A stretch of DNA of 64,000 bases, from positions 1 to 64,000 of the forward strand of contig CBDUZZ010000007.1 of the NCBI GenBank assembly GCA_965371855.1. The letters run 5' to 3'. Position 1 is the stretch's first letter. Each line of letters starts with the position of its first letter. The notes beneath the pieces were generated by a model. That model ran no database searches and had not been told where the DNA came from. It saw nothing but the letters and a program-made list of their open reading frames with translations. The position numbers and the translations under genes were made by a program. Below, one piece after another: positions 51,355 through 61,011 of this stretch. This DNA is from JAADEM01 sp965371855. GTDB lineage: Bacteria; Bacteroidota; Bacteroidia; Bacteroidales; Marinilabiliaceae.

Positions 51355-52281
51355 ATGAAACGAATCTTATTATTACTGTTAATTTCTGCTACTATTCTGT
51401 CATTACCCCTAAAAACATTAGCTCAGGAAAAACCCAAACGCAAAGCTACCGAACATGTAAAAAACCTCGTTGAAGTAGATGAGGATGCTGAACGTACAAA
51501 AGTAAAATTTCCCGGTGGAAATATCGTTGTAAACAATTACTCAGACACAATTACAAAAATTACTTTAGGCCATAAACGTTTTGAGGTGATTGAGAGTTAT
51601 AATAAAACACGTATTCGTATGGTACGTGTGCCACGTGAAAAATTTAAAGGACATTGGACAGGTGTTGATTTGGGTTTCAATGGATATATGGCACCGGAGT
51701 TTTCAACTTCGCTTCCTCCCGAAGATCAGTTTATGTATCTCAATTTTTCAAAATCAACGACTGTTAGTCTGAATTTTCTGCAATACAGCATTCCGTTTCA
51801 AAGAAATCGAAATACTATAGGGGCTGTTATTGGTGCAGGATGGACTTTTTACAACTATCGTACCGACAGTAAGTATATTATAGAACTTGATGATGATGGA
51901 AATACGATTGGGCGGCCGGAGGAGAACAGAACAGTATCGAAAAATAAACTGGCGACCAGCTTCTTAAACTTTCCACTTCTATTCGAATTTCAGATACCTG
52001 TGAATAATGATGAACACAGGTTTTTTATTTCGGCAGGGGCATATGGTGGATTTCTTGTAAAAGCACGCACCAAAGTTGTATATGATGATAATGGCACTAA
52101 GACAAAGGATAAAAACAAAGGTAACTTAAATGTAAGACCGTTTCAATACGGAACAATGGTACGTTTGGGTTACAGATGGATAAAACTGTATGCAACATAT
52201 AATTTCTCATCACTTTATATGGATAATAAAGGCCCGGAACTGTATCCTTATACTATTGGAATTACATTGGGAAGTTTTTAA
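51355..52281 (+). CDS. Outer-membrane beta-barrel protein (PorT-like)
   Basis: A 308-residue exported protein with a signal peptide ending at TLAQ. A charged linker (about 24-95) leads to a C-terminal barrel domain (about 95-308) that opens with KFKGHWTGVDLGFNGYM and ends with an aromatic strand (YPYTIGITLGSF), resembling the PorT/outer-membrane protein beta-barrel_2 group. The next gene encodes a paralogous barrel with WG repeats. It has its own putative ECF promoter, so it is likely a target of the neighbouring sigma factor. Confidence 0.8.
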   Translation: MKRILLLLLISATILSLPLKTLAQEKPKRKATEHVKNLVEVDEDAERTKVKFPGGNIVVNNYSDTITKITLGHKRFEVIESYNKTRIRMVRVPREKFKGHWTGVDLGFNGYMAPEFSTSLPPEDQFMYLNFSKSTTVSLNFLQYSIPFQRNRNTIGAVIGAGWTFYNYRTDSKYIIELDDDGNTIGRPEENRTVSKNKLATSFLNFPLLFEFQIPVNNDEHRFFISAGAYGGFLVKARTKVVYDDNGTKTKDKNKGNLNVRPFQYGTMVRLGYRWIKLYATYNFSSLYMDNKGPELYPYTIGITLGSF

Positions 52282-52301
52282 GATCGAATAACTGATTAAT
52301 T

Positions 52302-53945
52302 ATGTATAAGCAATTTACTTTAATAGCAATACTTTTTTTGTTTATACTGTCATTTCAGCAAACAGTGGCTCAGAATGATGAGGTTCCCGGATACGATAAA
52401 AGCTGGGAAATTAAACCGGGAGTTTTCAAAGTTAGAAAAGACATGTATTACGGAGTGGTTTCAAAAGAAGGAGCTGTAATTATTCCTTGTGAATTTAACC
52501 AAATATGGGATTTGGATAAAAATGGAAATGTAAAGGTGTTGAAGGGGAATAAAATAGGGCTGTATAATATTGAGGGGGTAAATATTGTGCGTCCTGAATA
52601 TGATCAGATATGGTCGTTTGAGAAGGGTAAGGCAAAAGTATTAAAAAACGGCAAGATAGGATATGTTGATAAAATGGGAAATGAGATAATCCCTCCTGTT
52701 TACAGCCAGATATGGGGCTTTGAAAACGGGAAAGCACGAGTTCTTAAAAACGGTAAAATTGGTTATGTTGATGAGGCAGGACATGAAGTAATACCACCTG
52801 AATACAATCAGATATGGGAGTTTGAAAATGGCAGGGCCAAAGTGATGAAAAACGGCAGGATAGGATATATCGACGAGGCCGGACGTGAGGTAATCCCACC
52901 TGAATATAACCAGATATGGGAGTTTGAAAATGGCAGGGCCAAGGTAATGAGAAATGGCAAGATAGGATATATCGATGCTGCCGGACATGAAGTTATACCA
53001 CCTGAATACAATCAGATATGGGAGTTTGAGAACGGCAAAGCAAAAGCGGTACTTAACGGAGAAGTTATTTGGATTGATTCAAAAGGGAGTGTTATTGAAA
53101 CCACTACTGAAAAAACAACTGTTAACGATACTTTAATAACAGCAACGCAATCAGTTGAAGTACAAGATGAATATGTGCTGAGTGATTCTGTTTTTAATGA
53201 TTCTACTGTCGTTCGTATCTGGAGTAACAGAATAGAGATTGTTAAAGATAAAGAAAAGGTGTCAACAAGAACCTCTGACAGGAATAATTACAGACAACAC
53301 AGGGATAAAAGACGCAGATTCAAAGGACACTGGACAGGCATGAATGTAGGTTACAATAATATGATAACATCATCCGGTTCATTTAATTATCCCGATGAGT
53401 ATAAATTCATGGAGATGAATGCAGGAAAATCAGTAGGTGTGGCGGTTAATCCCTGGCAACAAAGTATTAAACTGCAACGAAGGGGCAATATTGGTTTGGT
53501 AACAGGCCTGGGCATTGAGTGGAACAATTACAGGTTCGATAGTCAGTACATACTTGAAAGAGACGAAAACGGAAATACATCTTACTATGAAACAACCGAA
53601 CCGGTTAAGAAGAATAAGTTAACTACCATATATATGAATGCCCCCTTATTGCTCGAGTTTCAGATACCAATAGGGAAAAACAGATATCTGCTATATCTGT
53701 CGGGTGGAGCCATCGGCGGATTAAGACTGGGTTCTTATACAAGAGTTGTGTATGTAAATGACGCAAAACAAAAAAACAAAGACCACTTTAACTTAACTCA
53801 ATGGCGTTATGGCGCAACCGTACGGTTTGGATACCGGGCTATTAATTTCTTTGCCGATTACTATTTTTCTCCACTGTTCGAAAAAAACAGAGGCCCGGAA
53901 CTATATCAGGTGTCGGCAGGAATTTTCATCAGTTTAGATTATTGA
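52302..53945 (+). CDS. WG-repeat protein fused to an outer-membrane beta-barrel
   Basis: A 547-residue protein. A signal peptide (ending TVAQ) is followed by about seven WG repeats (about residues 28-260; units such as PPEYNQIWEFENGRAKVM). The barrel domain (about 340-547) starts RFKGHWTGMNVGYNNM and is paralogous to the preceding gene. Successive repeat units are 34 residues (102 bp) apart and nearly identical in DNA near 52794-53040. WG repeats form beta-propeller/solenoid-like scaffolds of unknown role. It lies 20 bases after the preceding gene, in the same operon. Confidence 0.85.
   Translation: MYKQFTLIAILFLFILSFQQTVAQNDEVPGYDKSWEIKPGVFKVRKDMYYGVVSKEGAVIIPCEFNQIWDLDKNGNVKVLKGNKIGLYNIEGVNIVRPEYDQIWSFEKGKAKVLKNGKIGYVDKMGNEIIPPVYSQIWGFENGKARVLKNGKIGYVDEAGHEVIPPEYNQIWEFENGRAKVMKNGRIGYIDEAGREVIPPEYNQIWEFENGRAKVMRNGKIGYIDAAGHEVIPPEYNQIWEFENGKAKAVLNGEVIWIDSKGSVIETTTEKTTVNDTLITATQSVEVQDEYVLSDSVFNDSTVVRIWSNRIEIVKDKEKVSTRTSDRNNYRQHRDKRRRFKGHWTGMNVGYNNMITSSGSFNYPDEYKFMEMNAGKSVGVAVNPWQQSIKLQRRGNIGLVTGLGIEWNNYRFDSQYILERDENGNTSYYETTEPVKKNKLTTIYMNAPLLLEFQIPIGKNRYLLYLSGGAIGGLRLGSYTRVVYVNDAKQKNKDHFNLTQWRYGATVRFGYRAINFFADYYFSPLFEKNRGPELYQVSAGIFISLDY
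52500..53050 (+). repeat. 102-bp tandem repeats in the WG-repeat gene
   Basis: Units begin with CCACCTGAATA at 52794, 52896 and 52998, an exact 102-bp period, with upstream units more diverged. The high DNA identity between the last units suggests recent expansion or gene conversion, so copy number may vary between strains. Confidence 0.85.
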
Positions 53946-54078
53946 CTCGAAATTATCTAATGGATTTCTTATGGCATCATTTGTTGTAAGGTTGTTGCAA
54001 AAGTAAGTTAGGGCTTCCGTTAATACGAAACCCTCACTAATAATTTTGCATTACTCCCGGAAAGAAATAATCCTACAT

Positions 54079-54885
54079 CTAATCCATCCTAAAAATATCC
54101 AGGAAGTCGTCATCTACTTTTGTTTCTACAATGCCTTGATCGGTTAAAATGTCAAAGTATGCTTTCACCTTATCCACCAGCAGTTCGCCTGAAACATAGT
54201 TGAAGTTCACCCTATCGAGGAATAGTCTGACACGGTTAGCCGGTTGGCGCATCATATCGAATGAAAGATTTGCCGATTCATCGCGATGCTCATTAACCCA
54301 CTCTATTGCTTTTTTAAGTTCATCGAGGAGTATCTCTGTTATTTCAGGGTAGTTACGCACAAATTCCCCTTTAAGTACTATGCCTGCATTAGGAAAGCTG
54401 CCAAATCCGGGATTATACTCATTCCAAATTTTGTTGTACGAGAGGATAGATATCTCTTCGCCTCTGTCCTGCATGATTTTAATTGTATAGCTGGCTTCCG
54501 GCTCGCGCAGTATTACTGTGTCTGCAATACCTGTAACAAAGTCGGCATATATTTTTTCAGGACGACCAAAAGGCTTACCATAAACAAAGTTAAAATCATT
54601 GGTATTCAGACCACTTGCCTGAATCAGATATTTAGTAATTTTTGCAGGAGGAGCCTCTTCGAATAGTGGTGTGTGAATAGTTTTTCCTATCAAATCCTTA
54701 AAGCTTTCGGCTTTGTATCCGCGTGTCAGTATCACAAAATTGTCCCAAACAAACAGAGCAGGGATCTTCACATCACTGTTACGTAGTTTGGCAGAAGTTA
54801 TGAGTGCTGAGAAGCTGATATCAGCTTTCCCGTTGGCTATCCATGCAAGGTGTTTCTCTGTCTCTTCCCATACTTTCAGTTCCCG
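54079..54885 (-). pseudogene. N-terminally truncated NitT/TauT-type solute-binding protein
   Basis: From 54079 the frame stays open to 54885 and reads RELKVWEETEKHLAWIANGK, then ADISFSAL and ALFVWDNFVILTRGY, typical of NMT1/THI5/SsuA periplasmic binding proteins. The signal peptide and about the first 50 residues are missing: a TAA at 54886-54888 precedes, and the upstream DNA encodes another protein in a different frame. The first ATG in frame is at 54771. It appears to be fused, by deletion, to the 3' end of the PepSY/ferredoxin gene, with which it overlaps by 65 bases. Confidence 0.65.
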
Positions 54886-56932
54886 TTAACTCATCATATT
54901 TTTCACCATCTTTTATACATTCAGGCATACTTTTAAGCAATTTATCTTGAACCCCTAGATATTTGTTTAAAATATGTAGTATCTCACATATTGAAATACC
55001 CGTTACTTTGGCGGCATCATTAAATGAAGCAAAACGTGCAAGAGTGTTATACAAAGCAGGTGATTGCATCTTCTTAAACTTTGGTGAGAGCTCTATGAGG
55101 ACACTCTTCAGTTCAGGATATTTGTCTAAAGTCTCTTTTATGTTTGACTTCGCCAATACCGGCATAATATCTGATGTTACATCTTCTTTATCACAAAAAA
55201 TGGTATTAACCGGACACACTTCAAGTGCCTCATTACACTTTGCTTCCTCCTCTTCATTTTCGGGTTGCTTGTACACAAAAGCTTTACCCTCATCATTCAT
55301 TGAGAAGTTTTTATCTGCTACCTCCACGCAAGCGCGGCAAGAGATACACTCCTCACTAACTGAATACTTCTTGAATTTCATGATTGATATATTTATTGTT
55401 TTTAAATTTTCTGCATTGAATTTAGAATTGCGATGCCTTTTGTACCAAACTACAAATCCGGAAATAAGGATAAATAGTATGATTAGCCCTGCAAGAGGGA
55501 TGAAAAGGATATAAAACTTACCGAAAAATATTTGATATATGCGGGCGGTATGAACTTCCAGTGCAACATTCCATAGCGACATTGGGGAATCGGCAATTAT
55601 GTTTTCAGGCATATCGGGAAATGGCATAGGTGAAGCAATATTCAGAGCCCCGTAGTCGAAATCGAAAAATATTTCCTGCCCTTTATAGTCTGTTGTAAAC
55701 CCGGTTACTTTAAAATCACCTATTGGGGGGCCTCCGGGAGCAGGCGGGATATATGGCGTTTTCTTTATATAGTCGAATATTAAGCCTGTTTTAGTATTCC
55801 ATTCAAAAAGCCCCTCAAAAGAACCCACCAGCCATGTGTCAGGTTTTGTTTTTTTAAGAACATTTACCCCCATTATGCTTGCAGGTGGTTGGTATGGAAA
55901 CATTTTTAATGCGGTTGAGAAATGATCATCAGAATAGAAGAACCCGTCCATGGTAGCAATGATGAATCGGTTTTTGTTTTCATCATAAGCAATACGGCGC
56001 AGGATATCAAACCAGGGGTTAGGTGTTGCCAGTTCTGTATGCGGAATCTTTTCAACACGTGAAGTGCCTATTAAAGCCAGTAATGGCGGACGGAGGAACA
56101 TCCCGGTGGCTGTTGTGATAATCAATAAAACAGCAGTTGTCCATCCTATCTTATTATGCCATTTCAGATTCCACGCACTACTTTTGTATATCTTCTGTAT
56201 CTTTTTCTTTGCTTTCAGGCGGAACTTCATGCGGTATCCGTTAATAAAATAGATGATACCTGTAATGCTCAGAAAAATAAATAACAGCCCCACCAAATCA
56301 ACAATAAGTTTTCCTATATGTCCGTAAATTTCACCGCTGTGAATTACCCAGAGTGTTTTAAACAGTCCTATTTTATTATCGTAATTTTCCGGAGCCGGAA
56401 TGACTATCCGGGAAAAATTCTCATAGTTGGCTGTTGTTAGAAGAAAAGAGCGGGTAAGAACAAACAGGGTATCTTGCTTTTCAAGAAGATCAACAATGCG
56501 ATTTTCCGTTACCGGTAGTCCTGTTTGCAGCCACTCTTTATTAGAAGTATTATAACGGTAAAGTCCGAAGAAAGTCCCTGCGAATAGTTCCCCTGATTTT
56601 GTTTTAATCATCCTGCAAACCTTTCGATTATCAATACCTCCGGGGAAACCCGAATTAAAATCAGTGAAATGATTGAATGTGGAATCTGTTAGCCAAACAC
56701 CAATATTGCCATATATCAGGATACTGTCACTGCTGAGTTTTAGCGTTGATTTCACCGCTGCATCATTCCAGTTGTTGTAATGATACCCGTCAGGTAAAAT
56801 ATTACGGTTAACATCAACGCCTGAAAAACCATCCCTATGGTTCAGGATAATGCCCGATAGTGAGAAGAGTATTATGAACAGGGTAAGGATAACCCCCAGC
56901 CACTTGTGATATTTTTTGAAAAAGTTTATCAT
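54821..56932 (-). CDS. PepSY-type membrane protein with ferredoxin and DUF1858 domains
   Basis: A 703-residue inner-membrane protein with the PepSY-associated layout. Membrane segments lie at about 10-32, 208-232, 262-283 and 475-500, around a large extracytoplasmic beta-rich loop. After the last segment come a cytoplasmic [4Fe-4S] ferredoxin-like domain (CISCRACVEVADKNF, later CPV) and a DUF1858 domain (TLDKYPELKSVLIELSPKFK). The final ~20 residues (TGTESMGRDRETPCMDSQRE) are read from the solute-binding protein gene in another frame, so the native C-terminus was probably replaced. Likely involved in electron transfer to or from the membrane; the partner is unknown. Confidence 0.82.
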   Translation of the reverse strand: MINFFKKYHKWLGVILTLFIILFSLSGIILNHRDGFSGVDVNRNILPDGYHYNNWNDAAVKSTLKLSSDSILIYGNIGVWLTDSTFNHFTDFNSGFPGGIDNRKVCRMIKTKSGELFAGTFFGLYRYNTSNKEWLQTGLPVTENRIVDLLEKQDTLFVLTRSFLLTTANYENFSRIVIPAPENYDNKIGLFKTLWVIHSGEIYGHIGKLIVDLVGLLFIFLSITGIIYFINGYRMKFRLKAKKKIQKIYKSSAWNLKWHNKIGWTTAVLLIITTATGMFLRPPLLALIGTSRVEKIPHTELATPNPWFDILRRIAYDENKNRFIIATMDGFFYSDDHFSTALKMFPYQPPASIMGVNVLKKTKPDTWLVGSFEGLFEWNTKTGLIFDYIKKTPYIPPAPGGPPIGDFKVTGFTTDYKGQEIFFDFDYGALNIASPMPFPDMPENIIADSPMSLWNVALEVHTARIYQIFFGKFYILFIPLAGLIILFILISGFVVWYKRHRNSKFNAENLKTINISIMKFKKYSVSEECISCRACVEVADKNFSMNDEGKAFVYKQPENEEEEAKCNEALEVCPVNTIFCDKEDVTSDIMPVLAKSNIKETLDKYPELKSVLIELSPKFKKMQSPALYNTLARFASFNDAAKVTGISICEILHILNKYLGVQDKLLKSMPECIKDGEKYDELTGTESMGRDRETPCMDSQRES

Positions 56933-57139
56933 TTATTTATTTTAGACTTGCAAAAATAATCTTTATTTAGATTAAATATAAACATCCAATAAAAAAATAT
57001 ACGAAAACAAAAAAAATGTCTCCAGAAGTGTGTTAAATGAAAATATTATGCAGCTTTCTTCGGAAAGAAACTGTCAATTGTTTGATTATCCTTTATTGAA
57101 TATCTATTTTTGAAGGAGTAATAATTAAAACATAGACTT

Positions 57140-58330
57140 ATGAAGTCCTCAGTAAATTATTATTTCCATTTAATCATTGTTAACCTGTTTCTTTTTTTGT
57201 TGCTAATTAGTTGTGGTTCTTCCTTCTCAAAAAGCAAACAAACAGACGCTCCATCTAAACAAAAAAAATATCGGGTAATTGGTTATGTGGCCGGCTATCG
57301 GAATTTTGATTTTACAAAGATTGATGCAAAAAAGTTGACACACATAAACTACGCCTTTGCAAATGTAATTGATGGTGAAGTAATGTTCGATACAACTAAT
57401 ATTGATAATACATCGTTAAAAACGGATGATCTGAAAACCCTTTTTGCATTGAAATCACAAAACCCTGATTTGAAGATTTTGGTTTCGGTAGGAGGATGGG
57501 TTTGGTCGGGTAATTTCTCTGATGCTGCCTTAACACAGAAAACAAGAGAAAAATTTGCAAAAAGTGCAGCTCGATTTGTAAAAGAGTATAAACTGGATGG
57601 AATCGATATTGATTGGGAATATCCCAACCAGTCGGCAGCCGGAAATATCCATCGGCCTGAAGACAAGGAGAATTTAACTCTGTTGTTGAAATCCGTACGT
57701 GAAGAGCTGGATAAATTAGGGGAAGCAGATAATCAACACTACTTGCTGACTATAGCCACAGGAGCCGATGAGGCCTATATTGAAAACACCAATCTGGGAG
57801 AGGCTTGTAAATATCTTGACTTTATCAATATAATGACATACGACTTTTACAATGGCTGGCACAATACCACTGGGCATCATAGTAATTTGAACCCTTCATC
57901 TTCATCTGAAAAAGATAAAAACAGTGTTTTAAATGCTGTTGACCTTCATGTAAATGCCGGCGTTCCATTGGATAAGCTTACGCTAGGGATACCTTTTTAT
58001 GGTAGGAAATGGATTGGAGTGAAGCAGAATGCGAACAGTGGTTTGTTTCAACAAGCACAATCGGTGGGGATGATTGAGTATTACCACCAAATATTACCAA
58101 ACATCAACCAGAATGGTTATACACGCTATTGGGATGAGCAGGCGAGGGCTCCCTGGTTATGGAACCCCGATTCGGCTGTTTTTATCTCTTATGAAGATGA
58201 AACTTCCATTGCCTGTAAAATTAAATATTTGAAGAAGAAAGGGCTTTCGGGTGTTATGTTTTGGGAGTATAGCGATGATTACCAGGGACAACTTCTAAAT
58301 GTGCTATACAACCAGCTCGAAAGCAAATGA
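57140..58330 (+). CDS. GH18 chitinase-type lipoprotein
   Basis: A 396-residue glycoside hydrolase family 18 enzyme. Lipoprotein signal with lipobox cysteine C25 (LLISCGSS). The TIM barrel carries VSVGGWVWSG and the catalytic DxxDxDxE motif as DGIDIDWE (D153, D156, D158, E160). The later MTYDFYNGWH and GVMFWEY match barrel strands 6 and 8. It hydrolyses beta-1,4 GlcNAc polymers (chitin or related glycans) from the cell surface. It may feed the GH20 hexosaminidase at 10 kb, but there is no physical linkage. Confidence 0.92.
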   Translation: MKSSVNYYFHLIIVNLFLFLLLISCGSSFSKSKQTDAPSKQKKYRVIGYVAGYRNFDFTKIDAKKLTHINYAFANVIDGEVMFDTTNIDNTSLKTDDLKTLFALKSQNPDLKILVSVGGWVWSGNFSDAALTQKTREKFAKSAARFVKEYKLDGIDIDWEYPNQSAAGNIHRPEDKENLTLLLKSVREELDKLGEADNQHYLLTIATGADEAYIENTNLGEACKYLDFINIMTYDFYNGWHNTTGHHSNLNPSSSSEKDKNSVLNAVDLHVNAGVPLDKLTLGIPFYGRKWIGVKQNANSGLFQQAQSVGMIEYYHQILPNINQNGYTRYWDEQARAPWLWNPDSAVFISYEDETSIACKIKYLKKKGLSGVMFWEYSDDYQGQLLNVLYNQLESK

Positions 58331-58342
58331 GGGAAAATAAAC

Positions 58343-58350
58343 TATTTTTG
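58343..58350 (+). promoter_or_regulatory. -7 promoter element of cysH
   Basis: TATTTTTG, 21 bases before the cysH ATG. TAnnTTTG match; no clear -33. Confidence 0.4.
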
Positions 58351-58371
58351 TAGTATTTTAATACCATAAAC

Positions 58372-59076
58372 ATGACCAAAGAAGAGATAAAAGAACTGGC
58401 CGCCCGTTTTAAAGATTCAGACCCGAAAGAGATTATTTCATATTTCATAAACTATTTTGGAGATATAATTGCATTATCGTCAAGCCTTGGTGCCGAAGAT
58501 CAGGCACTGACCGAAATGGTGGTTAATGTAAATCCTGAAACAACAATTTTCACCCTCGACACAGGACGCCTTTTCCCCGAAACGTATGACCTTATCGATC
58601 GTACATCAAAGAAATATAAGATTAAGATAAAAGTATATTTTCCTGATCATAAAGAGGTAGAGGAGATGGTAAACAAAAAAGGGATTAATCTTTTCTACGA
58701 TAGCATAGAGAACCGTAAAGAGTGCTGCCAGAAACGAAAGCTTAATCCTCTAAAGCGTGCTTTCTCAGGATTGGATGCCTGGATTTGTGGCTTGAGGGCT
58801 GATCAGTCGGTTACACGCAAAGATTTAGAAGTGGTGGAGTGGGATGAAAATAACGGTCTTGTAAAAATCAATCCTCTCGCATTCTGGAGCGAACAAGATG
58901 TATGGGATTATATTAAAAAACAGAACATCCCTTATAATCCGTTACACGATAAAGGTTACCCAAGCATTGGCTGTCTGCCTTGTACAAATCCGGTTGAACC
59001 CGGTGAAGATGTTCGTGCCGGCAGATGGTGGTGGGAAAACCCCGACACTAAAGAGTGTGGACTGCATAAGAAGTAG
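58372..59076 (+). CDS. cysH: Phosphoadenylyl/adenylyl-sulfate reductase
   Basis: A 234-residue assimilatory reductase that makes sulfite from APS or PAPS. The PAPS_reductase fold has SSSLGAEDQ at the nucleotide loop. Cysteine pairs C118-C119 and C201-x2-C204 are the [4Fe-4S] ligands of APS-reductase-type enzymes, and the C-terminal ECGLH (C229) is the catalytic motif. The cluster ligands indicate an APS reductase rather than a cluster-free PAPS reductase. No cysND or sulfite reductase is seen in the window. Confidence 0.94.
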   Translation: MTKEEIKELAARFKDSDPKEIISYFINYFGDIIALSSSLGAEDQALTEMVVNVNPETTIFTLDTGRLFPETYDLIDRTSKKYKIKIKVYFPDHKEVEEMVNKKGINLFYDSIENRKECCQKRKLNPLKRAFSGLDAWICGLRADQSVTRKDLEVVEWDENNGLVKINPLAFWSEQDVWDYIKKQNIPYNPLHDKGYPSIGCLPCTNPVEPGEDVRAGRWWWENPDTKECGLHKK

Positions 59077-59081
59077 GGGGA

Positions 59082-59195
59082 ATGCGATACAATCGAGTAC
59101 CAGTTGAAAAATTAGATACTGCCGATGTTGTAATAAGTTATGGAATGGATAAACAGGTATCGCAAATGTGGAACAGTATTATTGGAGCTCAATAA
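59082..59195 (+). CDS. Possible small ORF after cysH
   Basis: Thirty-seven codons, ATG 59082, preceded by GGGGGA, six bases after the cysH stop. It reads MRYNRVPVEKLDTADVVISY and ends at TAA. No family recognised; it may be translated with cysH, or be a gene remnant. Confidence 0.3.
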   Translation: MRYNRVPVEKLDTADVVISYGMDKQVSQMWNSIIGAQ

Positions 59196-59238
59196 CAATA
59201 TAATAAAAGATATTATTCACAATTAAAACTTTACTAAA

Positions 59239-59733
59239 ATGAAAAAATTACTAACTGTTTTTGCTCTAATGCCAATGCTGTTTGGGTGTTCGTTGCAAAA
59301 CGACAACTCAGAGCAGAATATTGCCTTGGTTGAAAAATACATTCAATCGGTTGAAAATCTGGATTACCAGACAATGGAGTCTTTATTAGACGATTGTTAT
59401 TACGGTTTTGGCCCTTCGTACGGCGACTCTATTAATAAAGATCAGGCAGTTCTTAACTGGAAGTACAATGTTGAACATCTGTACAAAAGTATAAAATACA
59501 ACAAATCAAGAAATGCTGCCGTAACGATAACAACAGGAGATAACCAGGGAGAGTGGGTGTCAAACTGGGGCGAATTACATATTGTGTATAAAGATGACAG
59601 ACATGTCACTCTTTGGGCAAATACTATCTACAAAATTGAGAATGGAAAAATAATTAAAAGTATCACATACTATAATGAGGCTGATGCACTTGAACAATTA
59701 GGTTATGTTTTTATTAATACTAATGATTTATAA
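59239..59733 (+). CDS. NTF2-like (SnoaL-type) lipoprotein
   Basis: A 164-residue protein. A lipoprotein signal (MKKLLTVFALMPMLFGC, Cys17) is followed by an NTF2/SnoaL-like alpha+beta barrel. The fold is indicated by ALVEKYIQSVENLDYQTMES, a mid-part with GEWVSNWGELHIVYKDD, and the closing YKIENGKIIKSITYY strand. The cone-shaped fold serves as enzyme or binding protein in many families; no catalytic residues could be assigned. Probably surface- or periplasm-anchored. Confidence 0.75.
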   Translation: MKKLLTVFALMPMLFGCSLQNDNSEQNIALVEKYIQSVENLDYQTMESLLDDCYYGFGPSYGDSINKDQAVLNWKYNVEHLYKSIKYNKSRNAAVTITTGDNQGEWVSNWGELHIVYKDDRHVTLWANTIYKIENGKIIKSITYYNEADALEQLGYVFINTNDL

Positions 59734-59752
59734 CATTTAAAATTTAGAAAAG

Positions 59753-60262
59753 ATGAAAAAAATAAAATTAGTATCTACTCTATTAATTATACTGTTTGGG
59801 TTTTCTCAATTATACGGACAAGAGAAAAAAACAACCAGCATAGCAAAAGGACTAGGATTGTATGTCTTTCCTACAAAAGATCAGGATCAAAAAACACAGG
59901 ATGCTGACGAAATTGCATGTTATAAATGGGCTATGGAGCAAACTGGAGTTGACCCCATTAATCCACCTCAGGTTCAGGCTAAGAAAGTTGATAAGTCGGT
60001 AGATGGAACTGCTGTGATAGGAGCTGCTGGTGGTGCTGCTGCCGGAGCTGCTATTGGTGCTATAGCCGGTGATGCCGGAAAAGGTGCTGCCATAGGAGCT
60101 GTAGTTGGCGGATTACGAGGAAGAAGGGCTAAAGTGGTGGGTGATCATAATGAACAGCAACGCAATAATCAGGCTGCTGCTGCTAAAGAGAAAGAGTTAA
60201 TGGATAACTTTAAGAAAGCCTATTCTGCCTGCATGGAAGGTAAAGGTTATACTGTAAAATAA
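59753..60262 (+). CDS. Glycine-zipper protein
   Basis: A 169-residue exported protein with a signal peptide ending at QLYGQ. A central Gly/Ala-rich segment (about residues 88-122; AAGGAAAGAAIGAIAGDAGK) forms the glycine-zipper pattern seen in OmpA-associated and YmgG-like membrane proteins. A charged helix follows, with a final YSACMEGKGYTVK containing a C-terminal cysteine. Similar to DUF3793-free YMGG-like families. It follows the NTF2-like gene by 20 bases and may be in the same operon. Function unknown; probably membrane-associated in the envelope. Confidence 0.7.
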   Translation: MKKIKLVSTLLIILFGFSQLYGQEKKTTSIAKGLGLYVFPTKDQDQKTQDADEIACYKWAMEQTGVDPINPPQVQAKKVDKSVDGTAVIGAAGGAAAGAAIGAIAGDAGKGAAIGAVVGGLRGRRAKVVGDHNEQQRNNQAAAAKEKELMDNFKKAYSACMEGKGYTVK

Positions 60263-60319
60263 GAAAAATACTCTGTGCCTCTGTTCCTCTGTTTTAGTCA
60301 CATACTAAATTATAAACAC

Positions 60320-60946
60320 ATGAAAACAAACACCACTAAATTGGTTATTCTTATGCTGTTTGCAGCATTTATAAATAACAGTCTCGCTCAAACAACAGTT
60401 GATATAAGTCCTTTTTATGGCTGGCAGATGAATGGTAAGGTTAAATTCTATCAGGGGGAGTTAAAAACTGATGATAACTCCCTATATGGAATTACTATGG
60501 ATATAATGGTAGCACCGGATATGGGGCTTCGTCTGTTGTACTCAAGAACGGAAACCAAATCTCATTTCAGACCTTATTTAAATCACGATTATGACCCTAA
60601 GGATTTTGATTTGGCTAATGAGTATTATCAAGTTGGAGCCATTAGATCAATGACTAAAGGAAAGATTGAACCCTTTGGCGTATTTACACTTGGTGCTGCC
60701 CGGTTTCATGAGAAAGATCTTAATGAAAACTTATGGCGCTTTAGTATCACGGCGGGCCTAGGCGTTAAGATTTTTATTACTGAAAAAATTGGGATTAAAC
60801 TACAAGGCGATTTCATGATGCCAATGTATTTTCAGGGTGTTGGTTTCTATTTTGGTGGCGGTGGCAGTGGCTTAACTGTTAATAGTAGTGTGCCAATGCT
60901 ACAAGGTAATTTTAATGGGGGGCTTATATTTAGGTTGGGGCAATAA
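60320..60946 (+). CDS. Small outer-membrane beta-barrel protein
   Basis: A 208-residue exported protein with a signal peptide ending at NNSLAQ. The mature part is an 8-to-10-strand barrel (OmpW/OmpX-like pattern of alternating aromatic and polar residues). It starts VDISPFYGWQMNGKVKFY and ends LQGNFNGGLIFRLGQ with a terminal aromatic strand. The start at 60320 is chosen over an in-frame start at 60275, which would add a 15-residue non-signal extension. The ligand is unknown. Same strand as the two preceding envelope genes. Confidence 0.75.
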   Translation: MKTNTTKLVILMLFAAFINNSLAQTTVDISPFYGWQMNGKVKFYQGELKTDDNSLYGITMDIMVAPDMGLRLLYSRTETKSHFRPYLNHDYDPKDFDLANEYYQVGAIRSMTKGKIEPFGVFTLGAARFHEKDLNENLWRFSITAGLGVKIFITEKIGIKLQGDFMMPMYFQGVGFYFGGGGSGLTVNSSVPMLQGNFNGGLIFRLGQ

Positions 60947-61011
60947 AAAACACCTTCGAACTTGAGAAAGACCTATGACATTTAACCACGGTATTCCATA
61001 TAGAACCTTTT

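Noticed and set aside
52500..53050. CRISPR-like regular repeats
   Set aside because: The 102-bp period is in-frame coding sequence for WG repeats with no spacers; no cas genes are present in the window.
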